Positions 45,809-58,047 of a stretch of DNA of 64,000 bases are shown one piece after another. The position numbers and the translations under genes are program-made. Location of the stretch: NCBI GenBank assembly GCA_963838155.1, contig CAWIQE010000013.1:1-64000 (forward strand), given 5' to 3'. The notes beneath the pieces are model-generated. The model did not search any database. It saw only the letters and a program-made list of their open reading frames with translations, and was not told the origin of the DNA. The DNA is from Pararhizobium_B sp963838155 (GTDB lineage Bacteria; Pseudomonadota; Alphaproteobacteria; Rhizobiales; Rhizobiaceae). Within the stretch, counting starts at the first letter, position 1; the number at the start of each line of letters is the position of its first letter.

Positions 45809-46693
45809 CTAGTACTCCACCCGCCGCTCGATATAGCGGAACTGCACGAAGGTGAGCGCGATCACGATGACCATCAGGACGACCGACTGCGCCGCCGAGC
45901 CGCCGAGGTCGAGCGAGATGAAGGCGTCGTGCCAGACCTTGTAGACGAGGATCTCGGTCGCATCTCCCGGTCCGCCCTGCGTCGTCGCGTGCACGACCGA
46001 GAAGGTCTCGAAGAAGGAGTAGACGATGTTGACGACGAGCAGGAAGAAGGTCGTCGGCGCCAGGAGGGGGAATATGATGGTCGTGAAGCGCTTGACCGGG
46101 CCGGACCCGTCGATGGCGGCCGCTTCGATCAGCGAGCGGGGGATCGACTGCATCCCGGCGAGGAAGAAGATAAAATTGTAGGAGATCTGCTTCCAGGCCG
46201 CCGCGATGATGATCAGCACCAGCGCCTGGCCGCCGTTGACGAGGTGGTTCCAGTTGTAGCCCATCTGCCGCAGCGCGTAGGCGAGAACCCCGATCGAGGG
46301 GTTGAAGAGGAACCACCACAGGACACCGGCGAGCGCCGGCGCCACCGCATAGGGCATGATCAGCAGCGTCTTGTATCCGGTCGCGCCGCGGATCACGTAG
46401 TCGGCCATCGCCGAGAAGAGAAGGGCGAGGACCATCGCCAGGATGGTGGTCGAGGCCGAGAAGATCACCGTCACGCCGAAGGAATTCAGGTAGGACGGGT
46501 CGTGGAAGAGCTCGTCGAAATTGGCGATGCCGACGAAGGTCGTCGACAGGCCGAACGCATCCTCCCGGAGAACCGACTGGTAGAGCGCCTCCCCGGCGGG
46601 CCAGAGGAAGAAGACGGCGGTGATGGCGAGTTGCGGCAGCACCAGCAGATAGGCCAGCCAGCTGCCACGGAAGGTCACGCGCTTTGTCTGCAT
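45809..46693 (-). CDS. ugpA: sn-Glycerol-3-phosphate ABC importer permease UgpA
   Basis: Inner-membrane permease of 294 residues, MalF group. It begins MQTKRVTFRGSWLAYLLVLPQ and has the UgpA-type segment LWPAGEALYQSVLREDAFG; the coupling loop reads SLIEAAAIDGSGPVKRFTTI. It forms the channel with UgpE. The 79 bases to ugpB contain no obvious terminator. Confidence 0.92.
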   Translation of the reverse strand: MQTKRVTFRGSWLAYLLVLPQLAITAVFFLWPAGEALYQSVLREDAFGLSTTFVGIANFDELFHDPSYLNSFGVTVIFSASTTILAMVLALLFSAMADYVIRGATGYKTLLIMPYAVAPALAGVLWWFLFNPSIGVLAYALRQMGYNWNHLVNGGQALVLIIIAAAWKQISYNFIFFLAGMQSIPRSLIEAAAIDGSGPVKRFTTIIFPLLAPTTFFLLVVNIVYSFFETFSVVHATTQGGPGDATEILVYKVWHDAFISLDLGGSAAQSVVLMVIVIALTFVQFRYIERRVEY

Positions 46694-46772
46694 GCGGCTC
46701 TACTTCGCTCGATCGGGCCGGAAGGGAGCGCCCGGGGGCGCTCCCTCGTCATCGTTGCCGGCGGGCGGCGGT

Positions 46773-48083
46773 CTACTCGTTCGCGGCCTGGAACTTGCGC
46801 AGGACGGCGTCGCCCCGCTTGGCCGCGTCGTCGAGGGCGGCGTCGGCCTCCTTCTTGCCCGACCAGACCTGCTCCAGCTCCTCGTTGATGATGTCGCGGA
46901 TCTGGGCGTAGTTGCCGAAGCGGATGCCCTTGGAGTTCTCGGTCGGCTCCTTGTTCGTCATCTGCTTGATGGCGATCTCGGCGCCGGGGTTCTTGTCGTA
47001 GTAGCCCTGCTTCTTGGCGTATTCGTAGGCGGCGTGGGTGATCGGCAGGTAGCCCGTGAACTCGTGCCAGTCGGCCTGGATCTCCGGGCGCGACAGGAAG
47101 GAGAAGAACTTCGCCACGCCGTCGTATTCCTTCTGCGAATGCCCCTTCAGGACCCACAGCGTGGCACCGCCGATGATGGAGTTCTGCGGCGCGCCCTCGA
47201 CGTCCTTGTAGTAGGGAAGCTCGCCGACGCCCACCTTGCCCTTGGCGTTGGCGAGGATGTCGGCGCGGCTCGCGGAGGAATCCATGTAGATGCCGCATTC
47301 GCCGGAGTAGAACAGCGGCTTGGCGTCGGACTGGCGTCCGCCGTACTTGAACAGGCCCGACTTCGCCCATTTGGCCATGTCCTCGATGTGGCGCTTCTGG
47401 AGCTTGCCGTTGAACTCGAACTTGGTGTCGAGGCCGCCGAAGCCGTTCTGCTTGGTGCCGAAGGGCACGTTGTGCCAGGCCGAGAAGTTCTCGAGCTGGA
47501 TCCAGGACTGCCAGCCGGTGGTGAAGCCGCACTTGGCCGCGCCCGACTCCATCAGCTTCTTGGAATCGGAGACCACTTCGGCCCAGGTCTTCGGCGGCGT
47601 GTCGGGGTCCAGCCCGGCCTTCTTGAAGGCGTCCTTGTTGTAGTAGAGGATGGGCGTCGACGAGTTGAACGGCATCGACAGCATGTTGCCGTCGGTATCG
47701 GTATAGTAGCCGGTGACCGCCGAGAGATAGTTCTTCGGATCGAACGGCTCGTTGGCGTCCTTCATCAGCTGATAGACCGGGTAGATGGCGCCCTTGGCCG
47801 CCATCATCGTGGCCGTGCCGACCTCGAACACCTGGACGATGTCGGGCTGCTTGTGCGCCCGGAACGCCGCGATCGCGGCCGTCATGGTCTCCGGATAGGT
47901 GCCCTTGTAGACGGCCGTCAGGTGATAGTCGGACTGCAATTCGTTGAATTTCTTGGCGATGTCGTTGACCTTCTCGCCGTTCTTGCCGCTCATCGCATGC
48001 CACCAGGTGATCTCGGTGGCCGCATAGGCGGAGGTGGCGGTGGTGGCGAGCAGCAGCGCTGCGACGATCGTTCCCTTGTACAT
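46773..48083 (-). CDS. ugpB: sn-Glycerol-3-phosphate-binding periplasmic protein UgpB
   Basis: High-affinity periplasmic receptor of 436 residues. Signal peptide MYKGTIVAALLLATTATSAYA from the ATG at 48081-48083; an ATG 12 bases further upstream is possible but too near the GGGAG. The mature protein follows E. coli UgpB closely by eye: WWHAMSGKNGEKVND, AAFRAHKQPDIVQVFEVGTA, MPFNSSTPILYYNKDAFKKA and WQSWIQLENFSAWHN. The order B-A-E-C on one strand confirms the system. In relatives the operon is induced by phosphate starvation; I did not find a convincing Pho box. Confidence 0.95.
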   Translation of the reverse strand: MYKGTIVAALLLATTATSAYAATEITWWHAMSGKNGEKVNDIAKKFNELQSDYHLTAVYKGTYPETMTAAIAAFRAHKQPDIVQVFEVGTATMMAAKGAIYPVYQLMKDANEPFDPKNYLSAVTGYYTDTDGNMLSMPFNSSTPILYYNKDAFKKAGLDPDTPPKTWAEVVSDSKKLMESGAAKCGFTTGWQSWIQLENFSAWHNVPFGTKQNGFGGLDTKFEFNGKLQKRHIEDMAKWAKSGLFKYGGRQSDAKPLFYSGECGIYMDSSASRADILANAKGKVGVGELPYYKDVEGAPQNSIIGGATLWVLKGHSQKEYDGVAKFFSFLSRPEIQADWHEFTGYLPITHAAYEYAKKQGYYDKNPGAEIAIKQMTNKEPTENSKGIRFGNYAQIRDIINEELEQVWSGKKEADAALDDAAKRGDAVLRKFQAANE

Positions 48084-48501
48084 GATGCGTCTCATCTCCC
48101 GGAGTTGCGGATATCGGACCGTTAGGGCCCGTCTGTGACAGCCGCTTTTCAGTTTTGTTATGCGAATATGACAATGCGGGCTGTCATAATCGCCTGTCAA
48201 TCACCTTCGGAAATTTGCGCTTTGATAAAATGCGAATGTCGTTGTTGCCGACTCGCGCCCGATAGCAAAGCCTGCCGCCGCCTTGCACCGGCGGACGCCC
48301 GGGGTGCCGCGGCGGCGCCGGCCGGCCGGAACGGGCAGGTCCGGCTTGTTGCATAAAAGTCATGATCGGGCGGAATGCAGAACCGCGCGCCGCCGCCGGC
48401 TTGCACGACTGCGTGAAATTGCGGATATGCTTCGGCTGCAAATGTCGCGCGGGCGGTTCCGGCGACGAATTCCGCCTTCTTTACGAACGGGGTAGGGGCG
48501 A
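48084..48501. other. Divergent promoter region between ugpB and the L,D-transpeptidase gene
   Basis: About 420 bases without a supported gene. The part next to ugpB is AT-richer and contains two CTGTCA repeats (48181-48186 and 48194-48199) plus TGACA/TGTCA motifs around 48136 and 48169; their 13-base spacing does not match the 11-base period of a Pho box. GCATAAAAGTCATGAT near 48351 may belong to the opposite promoter. Confidence 0.4.
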
Positions 48502-49182
48502 ATGCTTTTCCGCACGACGATGTGTTGTCTGGCCGCCGGGGGTTTGCTTGCGCTCGCGGCATGCTCGACGGTCTCCGGCGGAGGCGGCTCCTACGCTTCG
48601 GCCTACATCCAGCCGGACGCTGCCGACTACGGGCCCTTCAAGGATGGAGAGTTCGATATTCCGGCCGTGCCGATCGAGAAGATCGACGAGCGCTACTGGC
48701 GCCAGACGGTGGACTATCGGGGCCCGGAGCGGCCGGGCACCATCATCGTCGATACGCCGAACCGGTTCCTCTATTACGTCGAGCCCGGAGGCAAGGCGAT
48801 CCGCTACGGCATCGGCGTCGGCAAGGCCGGGTTCGCCTGGGAGGGCGACGCCTACGTGGCGTGGAAGCAGCCCTGGCCGAAATGGACGCCGCCGAAGGAG
48901 ATGGTGGCGCGCAGCCCCAAGCTCCGGAAATACGGCGAGGACGGCATGGACGGCGGCCTCGAAAACCCGCTCGGCGCCCGGGCGCTCTACCTGTTCTCGC
49001 CGGCCGGCAAGGACACGCTCTACCGCATCCACGGGTCGCCCGAATGGCGCTCCATCGGCCACGCGGTCTCCTCCGGCTGCATCCGGATGCTGAACCAGGA
49101 TATCGTCGACCTCTACGACCGCGTCGCCGTGGGCCGGCAGGCGAAGGTGGTGGTCAAGCAGGCGGACGACGGAACCAGCTAG
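48502..49182 (+). CDS. L,D-transpeptidase (YkuD domain) lipoprotein
   Basis: Cross-links peptidoglycan through meso-DAP or attaches proteins to it, 226 residues. A lipoprotein signal ends with the lipobox LAAC (Cys21), so the protein should be anchored at the cell envelope. The YkuD domain has IIVDTPNRFLYYVEPGGKA at its start, His in YRIHGSPEW and the catalytic HAVSSGCIRM with the nucleophile Cys. The TAG stop opens a RIME-like element. Confidence 0.92.
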   Translation: MLFRTTMCCLAAGGLLALAACSTVSGGGGSYASAYIQPDAADYGPFKDGEFDIPAVPIEKIDERYWRQTVDYRGPERPGTIIVDTPNRFLYYVEPGGKAIRYGIGVGKAGFAWEGDAYVAWKQPWPKWTPPKEMVARSPKLRKYGEDGMDGGLENPLGARALYLFSPAGKDTLYRIHGSPEWRSIGHAVSSGCIRMLNQDIVDLYDRVAVGRQAKVVVKQADDGTS

Positions 49183-49330
49183 AGCGCTTCCAGGAAAAGT
49201 GGAAACCGGTTTTCCGTCCGGAAGCGCGTAAAAACAAAGAGATAGAGCGTGTGCGCGATTCCGTGAAACGCGGACACTCAAGCGAGTTTCCAGGAAGCGC
49301 GGAAAGCGGCTTGGCGTCCGAAAAGCGCAA
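49180..49330 (+). repeat. RIME-like element A-B-A, partly degenerate
   Basis: Hairpin A is intact (49180-49229), the linker TAAAAACAAAGAGAT follows, hairpin B (49244-49277) has one damaged arm (GTGTGCGCG, GCGGACACT), and a worn second A (about 49282-49330) carries TTTCCAGGAAGCGCGG. The decay order suggests that A-B-A was the original arrangement, as at 31730. Confidence 0.8.
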
Positions 49331-49396
49331 TGCGCGCGAACTGCGCAAGTCCCGCGGGCCGGTAGCCGGTTTGCGACGGGCGCGGCGGGGGCCGTG

Positions 49397-51574
49397 TCAG
49401 CCCCTCGTGCCGGCATCCTTCGCCTTGCGCTCCCGGCGGCGGGCGTGGAGGATCGGCTCGGTATAGCCGTTCGGCTGGCTGCGGCCCTTGAGGACGAGGT
49501 CGAGCGCCGCCTGGAAGGCGACCGAGGCGTCGTAGTCCGGCGCCATCGGACGGTAGGCCGGATCGCCCGCATTCTGCTGGTCGACGACCTTCGCCATGCG
49601 CTTCATCGTCTCGACGATCTGGGCTTTGCCGACGATGCCGTGCCGCAGCCAGTTGGCCATGTGCTGCGACGAGATCCGCAGGGTGGCGCGGTCCTCCATC
49701 AGCGCGACGTCGTCGATGTCGGGCACCTTCGAGCAGCCGACGCCCTGGTCGACCCAGCGCACGACGTAGCCGAGGATCCCCTGGGCGTTGTTGTCGAGTT
49801 CCTGCTGGATGTCCTCCGGCGACCAGTTCGGCCGCGTCGCCACCGGGACCGAGAGTATGTCCTCGAGTTTCGCCGGCTCGCGCCCCTTCAGCGTCTCCTG
49901 CAGCGCCAGGACGTCGACCGCGTGGTAGTGGGTGGCGTGCAGCGTCGCCGCCGTCGGCGAGGGAACCCAGGCGGTGTTGGCGCCGGCCTTCGGATGGCCG
50001 ATCTTCTGTTCGAGCATGGCGGCCATGAGGTCCGGCATCGCCCACATGCCCTTGCCGATCTGGGCGTGGCCGGAGAGCCCGCAGGCGAGCCCCACGTCGA
50101 CGTTCCAGTTCTCGTAGGCGCCGATCCAGGCGGCCTGCTTCATGTCGCCCTTGCGGATCATCGGGCCGGCTTCCATGGAGGTATGGATCTCGTCGCCGGT
50201 GCGGTCGAGGAAGCCCGTGTTGATGAAGACGACGCGGCTCCGGGCGGCGCGGATGCAGGCCTTGAGGTTGACGGTCGTGCGCCGCTCCTCGTCCATGATG
50301 CCCATCTTGATCGTGTTGCGCGCCAGGCCCAGCGCATCCTCGACGCGGTCGAAGAGGTCGGAGGCGAAGGCCACCTCCTCCGGCCCGTGCATCTTCGGCT
50401 TGACGATGTACATCGAGCCTGCCCGCGAATTCCGGCGCCTGCCGCCGGGGCCGATGTCGTGCAGCGCGACGAGCGCGGTGATCATCGCGTCCATGATGCC
50501 TTCGGGCACCTCGCGACCGTCCCGGTCGTGGATCGCCGGCGAGGTCATCAGGTGGCCGACGTTCCTGATCAGCATCAGCGAACGGGCGGGGAGCGTCTTC
50601 CGCTCGCCGCCGGGCCCGACATAGTCCTGGTCGGGTTCGAGCCGGCGCGTCACCGTCCTGCCGCCCTTCTCGAAACGCTCGACGAGGTCGCCCTTCATCA
50701 GCCCGAGCCAGTTGCGGTAGACGAGGACCTTGTCCTCGGCGTCGACGGCGGCGACCGAATCCTCGCAGTCGACGATCGTCGTGACGGCCGATTCGAGTAT
50801 GACGTCGGCGACATGCGCCCTGTCGGTCCGGCCGATCGGATGGTCCGCCTGGACGACGACGACGACGTGCAGCCCGTTCCGCGTCAGGACGAGCGCCTCC
50901 GGCGCGTCGCCATCGCCTCTGTAGCCGGCAAAGCTTTCGGCATTCGCAAGGCGGGCCGGACCGCCGTCCGTCACGACCTCGAGCGCGCCGCCGGCGACCC
51001 GGAACCCCGTCGCGTCCTTCCAGCTCGCCCCTTTGAGCGGCGCCGAGGCGTCGAGGAAGTCGCGCGCCCAGGCGATCACCTTCTCCCCGCGTTTCGGGTT
51101 GTAGTCCTTGCCCTTTTCGGCGCCGCCCTCCTCGGGGATCGCGTCCGTGCCGTAGAGCGCGTCGTAGAGCGAGCCGAGCCGGGCGTTGGCCGCGTTCAGC
51201 GCGTAGCGGGCGTTGCTGACGGGGACCACGAGCTGCGGGCCGGCGATGGTGGCGATTTCCGGATCGACGTTCTCGGTGTCGACGCGGAAGTCCCCGACGT
51301 CCGGCAGGATGTATCCGATCTCGCGCAGGAAGGCGGAATAGGCCTCCATGTCGGCGGGCGCCCCGTTTTCGTCGTACCAGGCGTCGATCCGCTCCTGCAG
51401 GGCGTCGCGTTCGGCGAGCAGCTCCCGGTTCCGCGGCGCCAGGTCGTGGACGATGTCGGAGAACGCGGAGAAGAACGCCTCGGGCTCGATGCCGGTCCCG
51501 GGCATCGCCTCGTCGACGACGAAATCGTACAGGTCCCGGTCTATGACGAGACCGTTCTTTTCGATGGTGGTCAC
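49397..51574 (-). CDS. glcB: Malate synthase G
   Basis: Condenses glyoxylate with acetyl-CoA to malate in the glyoxylate/glycolate pathway, 725 residues, the normal size of the monomeric G form. Conserved stretches include TTIVDCEDSVAAVDAEDK, RSLMLIRNVGHLMTSPA, VFINTGFLDRTGDEIHTSM and WVPSPTAATLHATHYH, with the catalytic Arg and Asp in these regions. Translation starts at GTG 51572-51574, with GGAG eight bases ahead. No aceA or glc genes are adjacent. Confidence 0.95.
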   Translation of the reverse strand: MTTIEKNGLVIDRDLYDFVVDEAMPGTGIEPEAFFSAFSDIVHDLAPRNRELLAERDALQERIDAWYDENGAPADMEAYSAFLREIGYILPDVGDFRVDTENVDPEIATIAGPQLVVPVSNARYALNAANARLGSLYDALYGTDAIPEEGGAEKGKDYNPKRGEKVIAWARDFLDASAPLKGASWKDATGFRVAGGALEVVTDGGPARLANAESFAGYRGDGDAPEALVLTRNGLHVVVVVQADHPIGRTDRAHVADVILESAVTTIVDCEDSVAAVDAEDKVLVYRNWLGLMKGDLVERFEKGGRTVTRRLEPDQDYVGPGGERKTLPARSLMLIRNVGHLMTSPAIHDRDGREVPEGIMDAMITALVALHDIGPGGRRRNSRAGSMYIVKPKMHGPEEVAFASDLFDRVEDALGLARNTIKMGIMDEERRTTVNLKACIRAARSRVVFINTGFLDRTGDEIHTSMEAGPMIRKGDMKQAAWIGAYENWNVDVGLACGLSGHAQIGKGMWAMPDLMAAMLEQKIGHPKAGANTAWVPSPTAATLHATHYHAVDVLALQETLKGREPAKLEDILSVPVATRPNWSPEDIQQELDNNAQGILGYVVRWVDQGVGCSKVPDIDDVALMEDRATLRISSQHMANWLRHGIVGKAQIVETMKRMAKVVDQQNAGDPAYRPMAPDYDASVAFQAALDLVLKGRSQPNGYTEPILHARRRERKAKDAGTRG

Positions 51575-51675
51575 GGGCAGTCTCCGAAATCGGGTGCGAG
51601 GGCAGCAAAGGTGCCCCAAAGAACAATGCGGAGCATTGGCTGTCAATCAGGCACAGGTTTGAAGCATTTGTTCCC

Positions 51676-53703
51676 TCATGGAAAAGATCGCTCGTCGGCG
51701 ATGCGCGGACGCCCCGCGGCGACGGCGACGAAGCGCGCTTCCACGAGCTTGCGCGTGCCCTCGATCTCCGGCGCCTCGATCGTCTCCTCGACATGAAGGG
51801 CCGGGTCCAGCGCTCCGCTCCTGAGGGCCGAGGCGCGCGCGGCCTCGCTTGCCGCGCGCCGCGCGTGGGCGAAGGCGGCCGCCTCGTCGCCGAAACGCTC
51901 GGTACCGGACAGGCCGCCGGCGACGAAGACCCCTTCCTCGGGCGAGGTGACGACCACGGTCGCGCTGGCGCGGACCTGGCCGACCACGGCCCCCACCGCA
52001 TTCGCGACATCGGCGTGGTCCGGCACGACCGCCTCGGCGTCCAGCATCGCGCAGACGGCGGGATAATAGACGGGAGCCGATGCGCCGAGGCCGACGAGGG
52101 GGCGGTCCAGCGAGAGGGCGAAGCGCACGATGCCGTCGCGGCGCAACAGCGCCCGGTCGACGGGTACGGATGCGGCGGGATCGATGCCGGCCGCTCCGTC
52201 CTCGGCGAGACAGGCCGTCAGCACCCCTTCCGCCGACTGGCGCACCAGCCGGGCGACGACCGCCTCCGACATCGCCTCGGGCGTCGCCGCGAAGGGCCGG
52301 CCGGAGCCGTCCCTGCGGCGGGCGAGGAGGGTGGCGCCCATATAGGCGGCGGCGCGGACCCACTGGTCCTGCCGGCCGAGCACGTGCATCGCGTCCGACG
52401 GCGTGAAGCCGACGAGATGCGCCAGCCCCTGCGCCACCAGCCGATCGAGGGTCGCGCGCTGGGAGGCGCTGGCGAGCAGCGCGGCGAGCGGCACGGGAAG
52501 GGGACCGAGCCGCTCGTAGAGGGCGCGTTCCTGCGGCCCGAGGCCGGCCGCGTAGCGCTCCGGCAGCCCGGTCCGGCAGGCGAAGCGGCCGTCGAGACGC
52601 CCCGGGCGGGGATTGCGCACCTGCCGGTCGAGCGCCTCCAGCACCGTGTCCGGCGTCATGGCGGCGGCCAGGGCGAGCGGCACCAGACGCCTTGGCCCGA
52701 GCGTCAGCCGCATCGACAGGCCCCGCTCGTCCGTATGCACCTCGGAATCGCCGCCGAGCCCGAAGGTGCGCATCGCCACCGCCTCGACCATCGTGCGGTG
52801 GCCGCCGACGACGGCGCCCTCGACCTCGAGTCGCGGCCGGCCGCCGTCGAGGACGGCCACGTCCGTGGTGGTCCCGCCGATGTCCGCGACGACGGCGCTG
52901 TCGAGGCCCGTGAGGTGGCGCGCGCCGACGAGGCTCGCGGCCGGCCCGGAGAGGATGGTCTCGATCGGCCGAAGCGTCGCCTCGGCGGCAGAGATCAGCG
53001 CTCCGTCGCCGCGCACGACCATCAGGGGCGCACGGATGCCGCGCGCCTCGACGAAGCGCCGGCATGCGCCGACGAGACGGTCGATGGTGGTGACGAGGCG
53101 CGCGTTGAGCAGCGTCGTCAGGGCACGGCGCGGCCCGCCGAGCCTGGAGGACAGTTCGTGGCTGCAGGTCACCGGCAGGCCGGCGCGGGTGCGGACGAGG
53201 TCGCGCACGCGCAGCTCGTGCTCCGGATTGCGCACGGCGAAATAGCCGGCCACCGCGATGGCGGAAACCTCCTTCGCGAGCTCCGGCAGCGCCGCCTCCA
53301 GCGGCTCGGTGTCGAGCGGCGTCTCGCGGCCGTGGACGTCGTGACCGCCTCCGAGAAACAGGACCGGATCGTTGCCCAGCGCCTCGCCGAGGCCGTCGCG
53401 GGAGAGCTCCTTTTCGGTAAAGCCGATCATGACCAGGCCGGCGCGGCCGCCCTGCCCTTCCACCAGCGCGTTGGTGGCGAGCGTCGTCGACAGCGAGACC
53501 AGGCCGATCGACGAGGCCGCGGCGCCGGCCCGTTCCAGGACAAGGTCCACGGCGCCGGCGATGCCGACCGCGAGATCCTGGCGCGTGGTCAGCGCCTTCG
53601 CCTTGGCGACGACACCGGCCTGTTCGCTGTAGACGACGGCGTCGGTGTAGGTGCCGCCGGTGTCGATGCCGAGAAGGAGATGGGAGGACGAAGAGGCGTT
53701 CAA
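51676..53703 (-). CDS. Hydantoinase/oxoprolinase A-type protein (HyuA-like)
   Basis: A 675-residue ATP-dependent cyclic-amide hydrolase subunit of the HyuA/acetone carboxylase-beta family. The actin-like ATPase motifs are LLGIDTGGTYTDAVV at the N-terminus and AVVADIGGTTTDVAVLDGG in the middle, with TILSGPAASLVGA between. No HyuB partner is adjacent, which is unusual since A and B are commonly paired, so the substrate is open. A TTG at 53701-53703 is the furthest upstream start with sense; the true start could be slightly downstream. Confidence 0.82.
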   Translation of the reverse strand: MNASSSSHLLLGIDTGGTYTDAVVYSEQAGVVAKAKALTTRQDLAVGIAGAVDLVLERAGAAASSIGLVSLSTTLATNALVEGQGGRAGLVMIGFTEKELSRDGLGEALGNDPVLFLGGGHDVHGRETPLDTEPLEAALPELAKEVSAIAVAGYFAVRNPEHELRVRDLVRTRAGLPVTCSHELSSRLGGPRRALTTLLNARLVTTIDRLVGACRRFVEARGIRAPLMVVRGDGALISAAEATLRPIETILSGPAASLVGARHLTGLDSAVVADIGGTTTDVAVLDGGRPRLEVEGAVVGGHRTMVEAVAMRTFGLGGDSEVHTDERGLSMRLTLGPRRLVPLALAAAMTPDTVLEALDRQVRNPRPGRLDGRFACRTGLPERYAAGLGPQERALYERLGPLPVPLAALLASASQRATLDRLVAQGLAHLVGFTPSDAMHVLGRQDQWVRAAAYMGATLLARRRDGSGRPFAATPEAMSEAVVARLVRQSAEGVLTACLAEDGAAGIDPAASVPVDRALLRRDGIVRFALSLDRPLVGLGASAPVYYPAVCAMLDAEAVVPDHADVANAVGAVVGQVRASATVVVTSPEEGVFVAGGLSGTERFGDEAAAFAHARRAASEAARASALRSGALDPALHVEETIEAPEIEGTRKLVEARFVAVAAGRPRIADERSFP

Positions 53704-53833
53704 TGGCGCGGACCCGGATGCGATCGAGACGGACAGGCCGCCGGCGGGCGGGCTTCGATCCCTGATAATGCATTCGATCCGGCTGCGCCATCGCCGACGG
53801 CGGTCCGGCGCTGCGACGGCATCAGGGGCGGCA

Positions 53834-55222
53834 TCAGGGGCGGCGGGCCGTGACCCGCATCGGCAGGCCGCCGGCGGGCTGCGTCGTCAGCTTCTGCACC
53901 GGCCAGGGCTTCGTCTCCTCCGTCATGTCGAACCGGAAGCGCCCCATCAGGACGGCGAGCGCGATGACCGCCTCCTGCAGTGCGAAGGTGGCGCCGATGC
54001 AGACCCGCGGCCCGGCGCCGAAGGGAAGGTACTGGAAGCGGTCGATGCGGCCGCGGTTCTCCGGCAGGAACCTTGCGGGGACGAAGGCGCGCGGGTCGTC
54101 CCACAGCGCCTCGTGGCGGTGCAGCGTCCAGGGCATGACCAGCACCGTCGTTCCCCTCGGAATCTCGACCGTCTTCCCGTCGGGCGCCGTCCAGCTGTCG
54201 TCGGCGATCGCCGCCCGGTTGATCGAGGGCGCCGGCGGGTAGAGCCGCATGGCCTCCTCGAAGGCGGCGCGGGCGTAGGGCATGCGTTCGAGCCAGTCGA
54301 CCGGGTCGCTTGCGGCGGCGAGCACCCGGTCCACCTCCTCCTCGACGGCCAGCCGGTCGGCCGGCGAATTGGCCAGGCAGTAGAGCGTCCAGCCGAGCGC
54401 GCGGGCGGTGGTCTCGTGGCCGGCGCCGATGAAGGTGATGATGTTGTCCTCGATCTCGGCGTGCGTCAGGCCGTCGGGCTTTTCCTGCTGCAGGAGAAGC
54501 GTCAGGAAGTCCTCGGGCACCGAGCCGGGATCCCGCGCCATCGCTTCCTTGCGCCGGGTCATCGTCTCGCTGACGAGGTTGCGGAACTTGCCGAGCACCT
54601 TGCGGCCGCCGATGCGGGTGAGGCGCGGGATCCATCGCGGCGCCTTCAGGAGATCGAGCGGATCGACCCGTCCCATGGTGGACAGGAGCCGGTCGATGTC
54701 GCCGGCGAAGTCGTCGGTCGCCCGCACCACGTCGCCGGAGAACAGCGTCTCGGCCAGGATCTCGTAGGTCAGCTCCGTCATGTCGGAGGAGATGTCGTGC
54801 GTTCCGCCTCCGGCGTATTTGTCCGCATAGGCTTCGGACCGGGCGAGCATCTGCCGGGCGAAACCCTGCGCGTGGCGGGGCGTGAACACCGGCGCCATCG
54901 CCTTGCGCGTGCGCTTCCACACCGCCCCTTCGGCCGTCAGGAGCCCGTCCCTGAGGATCGGGCGCAGGATGAGCTGGCGGACGACCGCGAGCCGGTAGTT
55001 CTTCACGTTGTCCACCAGGACGTGCCGGATGAGCCCGGGGTCGTTGACGATCAGGGTGCGCTCGTTGAAGAACCGGGTGTGGATCCAGCGCATCGTATAG
55101 GACGGCTCGCCCCACAGTTCGAGCGGGTTGCGCATCACGGTGCGGATGATCTCGAGCCGCGAGGGCGGCTTGGTCCGCGGTACGGGGGCCGGGGGCCTGA
55201 AGGGCGGGGGCTTAGTGTCCAT
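53834..55222 (-). CDS. Cytochrome P450
   Basis: Heme-thiolate mono-oxygenase of 462 residues without a membrane anchor, so soluble. All signatures are present: I-helix oxygen-binding GAGHETTARALGW, K-helix ExxR in FEEAMRLYPPAP, the PERF-like ARFLPE, and the heme loop FGAGPRVCIGATFA with Cys408. No ferredoxin or reductase is next to it; the fpr at 13323 could provide electrons only indirectly. Substrate unknown. It is divergent from gyrB with 226 bases between, and the region downstream holds a short CATCAGGGGCGG tandem duplication. Confidence 0.93.
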   Translation of the reverse strand: MDTKPPPFRPPAPVPRTKPPSRLEIIRTVMRNPLELWGEPSYTMRWIHTRFFNERTLIVNDPGLIRHVLVDNVKNYRLAVVRQLILRPILRDGLLTAEGAVWKRTRKAMAPVFTPRHAQGFARQMLARSEAYADKYAGGGTHDISSDMTELTYEILAETLFSGDVVRATDDFAGDIDRLLSTMGRVDPLDLLKAPRWIPRLTRIGGRKVLGKFRNLVSETMTRRKEAMARDPGSVPEDFLTLLLQQEKPDGLTHAEIEDNIITFIGAGHETTARALGWTLYCLANSPADRLAVEEEVDRVLAAASDPVDWLERMPYARAAFEEAMRLYPPAPSINRAAIADDSWTAPDGKTVEIPRGTTVLVMPWTLHRHEALWDDPRAFVPARFLPENRGRIDRFQYLPFGAGPRVCIGATFALQEAVIALAVLMGRFRFDMTEETKPWPVQKLTTQPAGGLPMRVTARRP

Positions 55223-55448
55223 GGCCTCTTCAATCGTTTCGTTCCCACCAATATGGCGCGGCGCGCGCCCATTGCCAGAGCCGGAGCGGCGCGCGCCCGT
55301 TCCCGGAGACGGAGCGGCGGTTTTCCCCGGCCCAGGCCCGCCGCCGGTTTGGACTTTCGCCCCGGAACGACTATATTTCAGGCATTCAGGCGCGCGATTC
55401 GATCCTCCCCGCGCTCTTCAAGCAAAATCAGGAAAGTCCAGACCCAAA

Positions 55449-57881
<2,433 letters not shown>

Positions 57882-57884
<3 letters not shown>

Positions 57885-57986
57885 AGCGCTTCCAGGAAAA
57901 GCGGGAACCGGTTTTCCGTCCGGAAGCGCGTAAAAACAAAAGAGATAGAGCGTGTCCGCGATTCCGTGAAGCGCGGACACGCTCTA
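57882..57986 (+). repeat. Complete RIME-like composite element (A + linker + B)
   Basis: Starts with the gyrB stop (TAGAGCGCTTCCAGG), continues with hairpin A closing at CGTCCGGAAGCGCG, the linker TAAAAACAAAAGAGAT, and hairpin B with arms AGAGCGTGTCCGCG/CGCGGACACGCTCT. Nearly identical to the copy at 39942. Confidence 0.92.
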
Positions 57987-58047
57987 GGGGCGTGGACGCG
58001 CGCGCTCGCCCGGTTGCGGCCGCGGTCCGGGATGCTGCACCGGCGCG

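Noticed and set aside
48181..48200. Two CTGTCA repeats ahead of ugpB as a Pho box
   Set aside because: The repeat period is 13 bases, not the 11 of PhoB boxes, and the orientation is away from ugpB. Not strong enough to annotate.
48197..48562. A 121-codon open frame on the minus strand between ugpB and the L,D-transpeptidase gene
   Set aside because: It overlaps the divergent promoters and the start of the transpeptidase gene, and its translation has no recognisable pattern.
51793..53853. A 686-codon open frame on the plus strand
   Set aside because: Antisense to the HyuA-like gene, which has clear ATPase motifs in its own frame.
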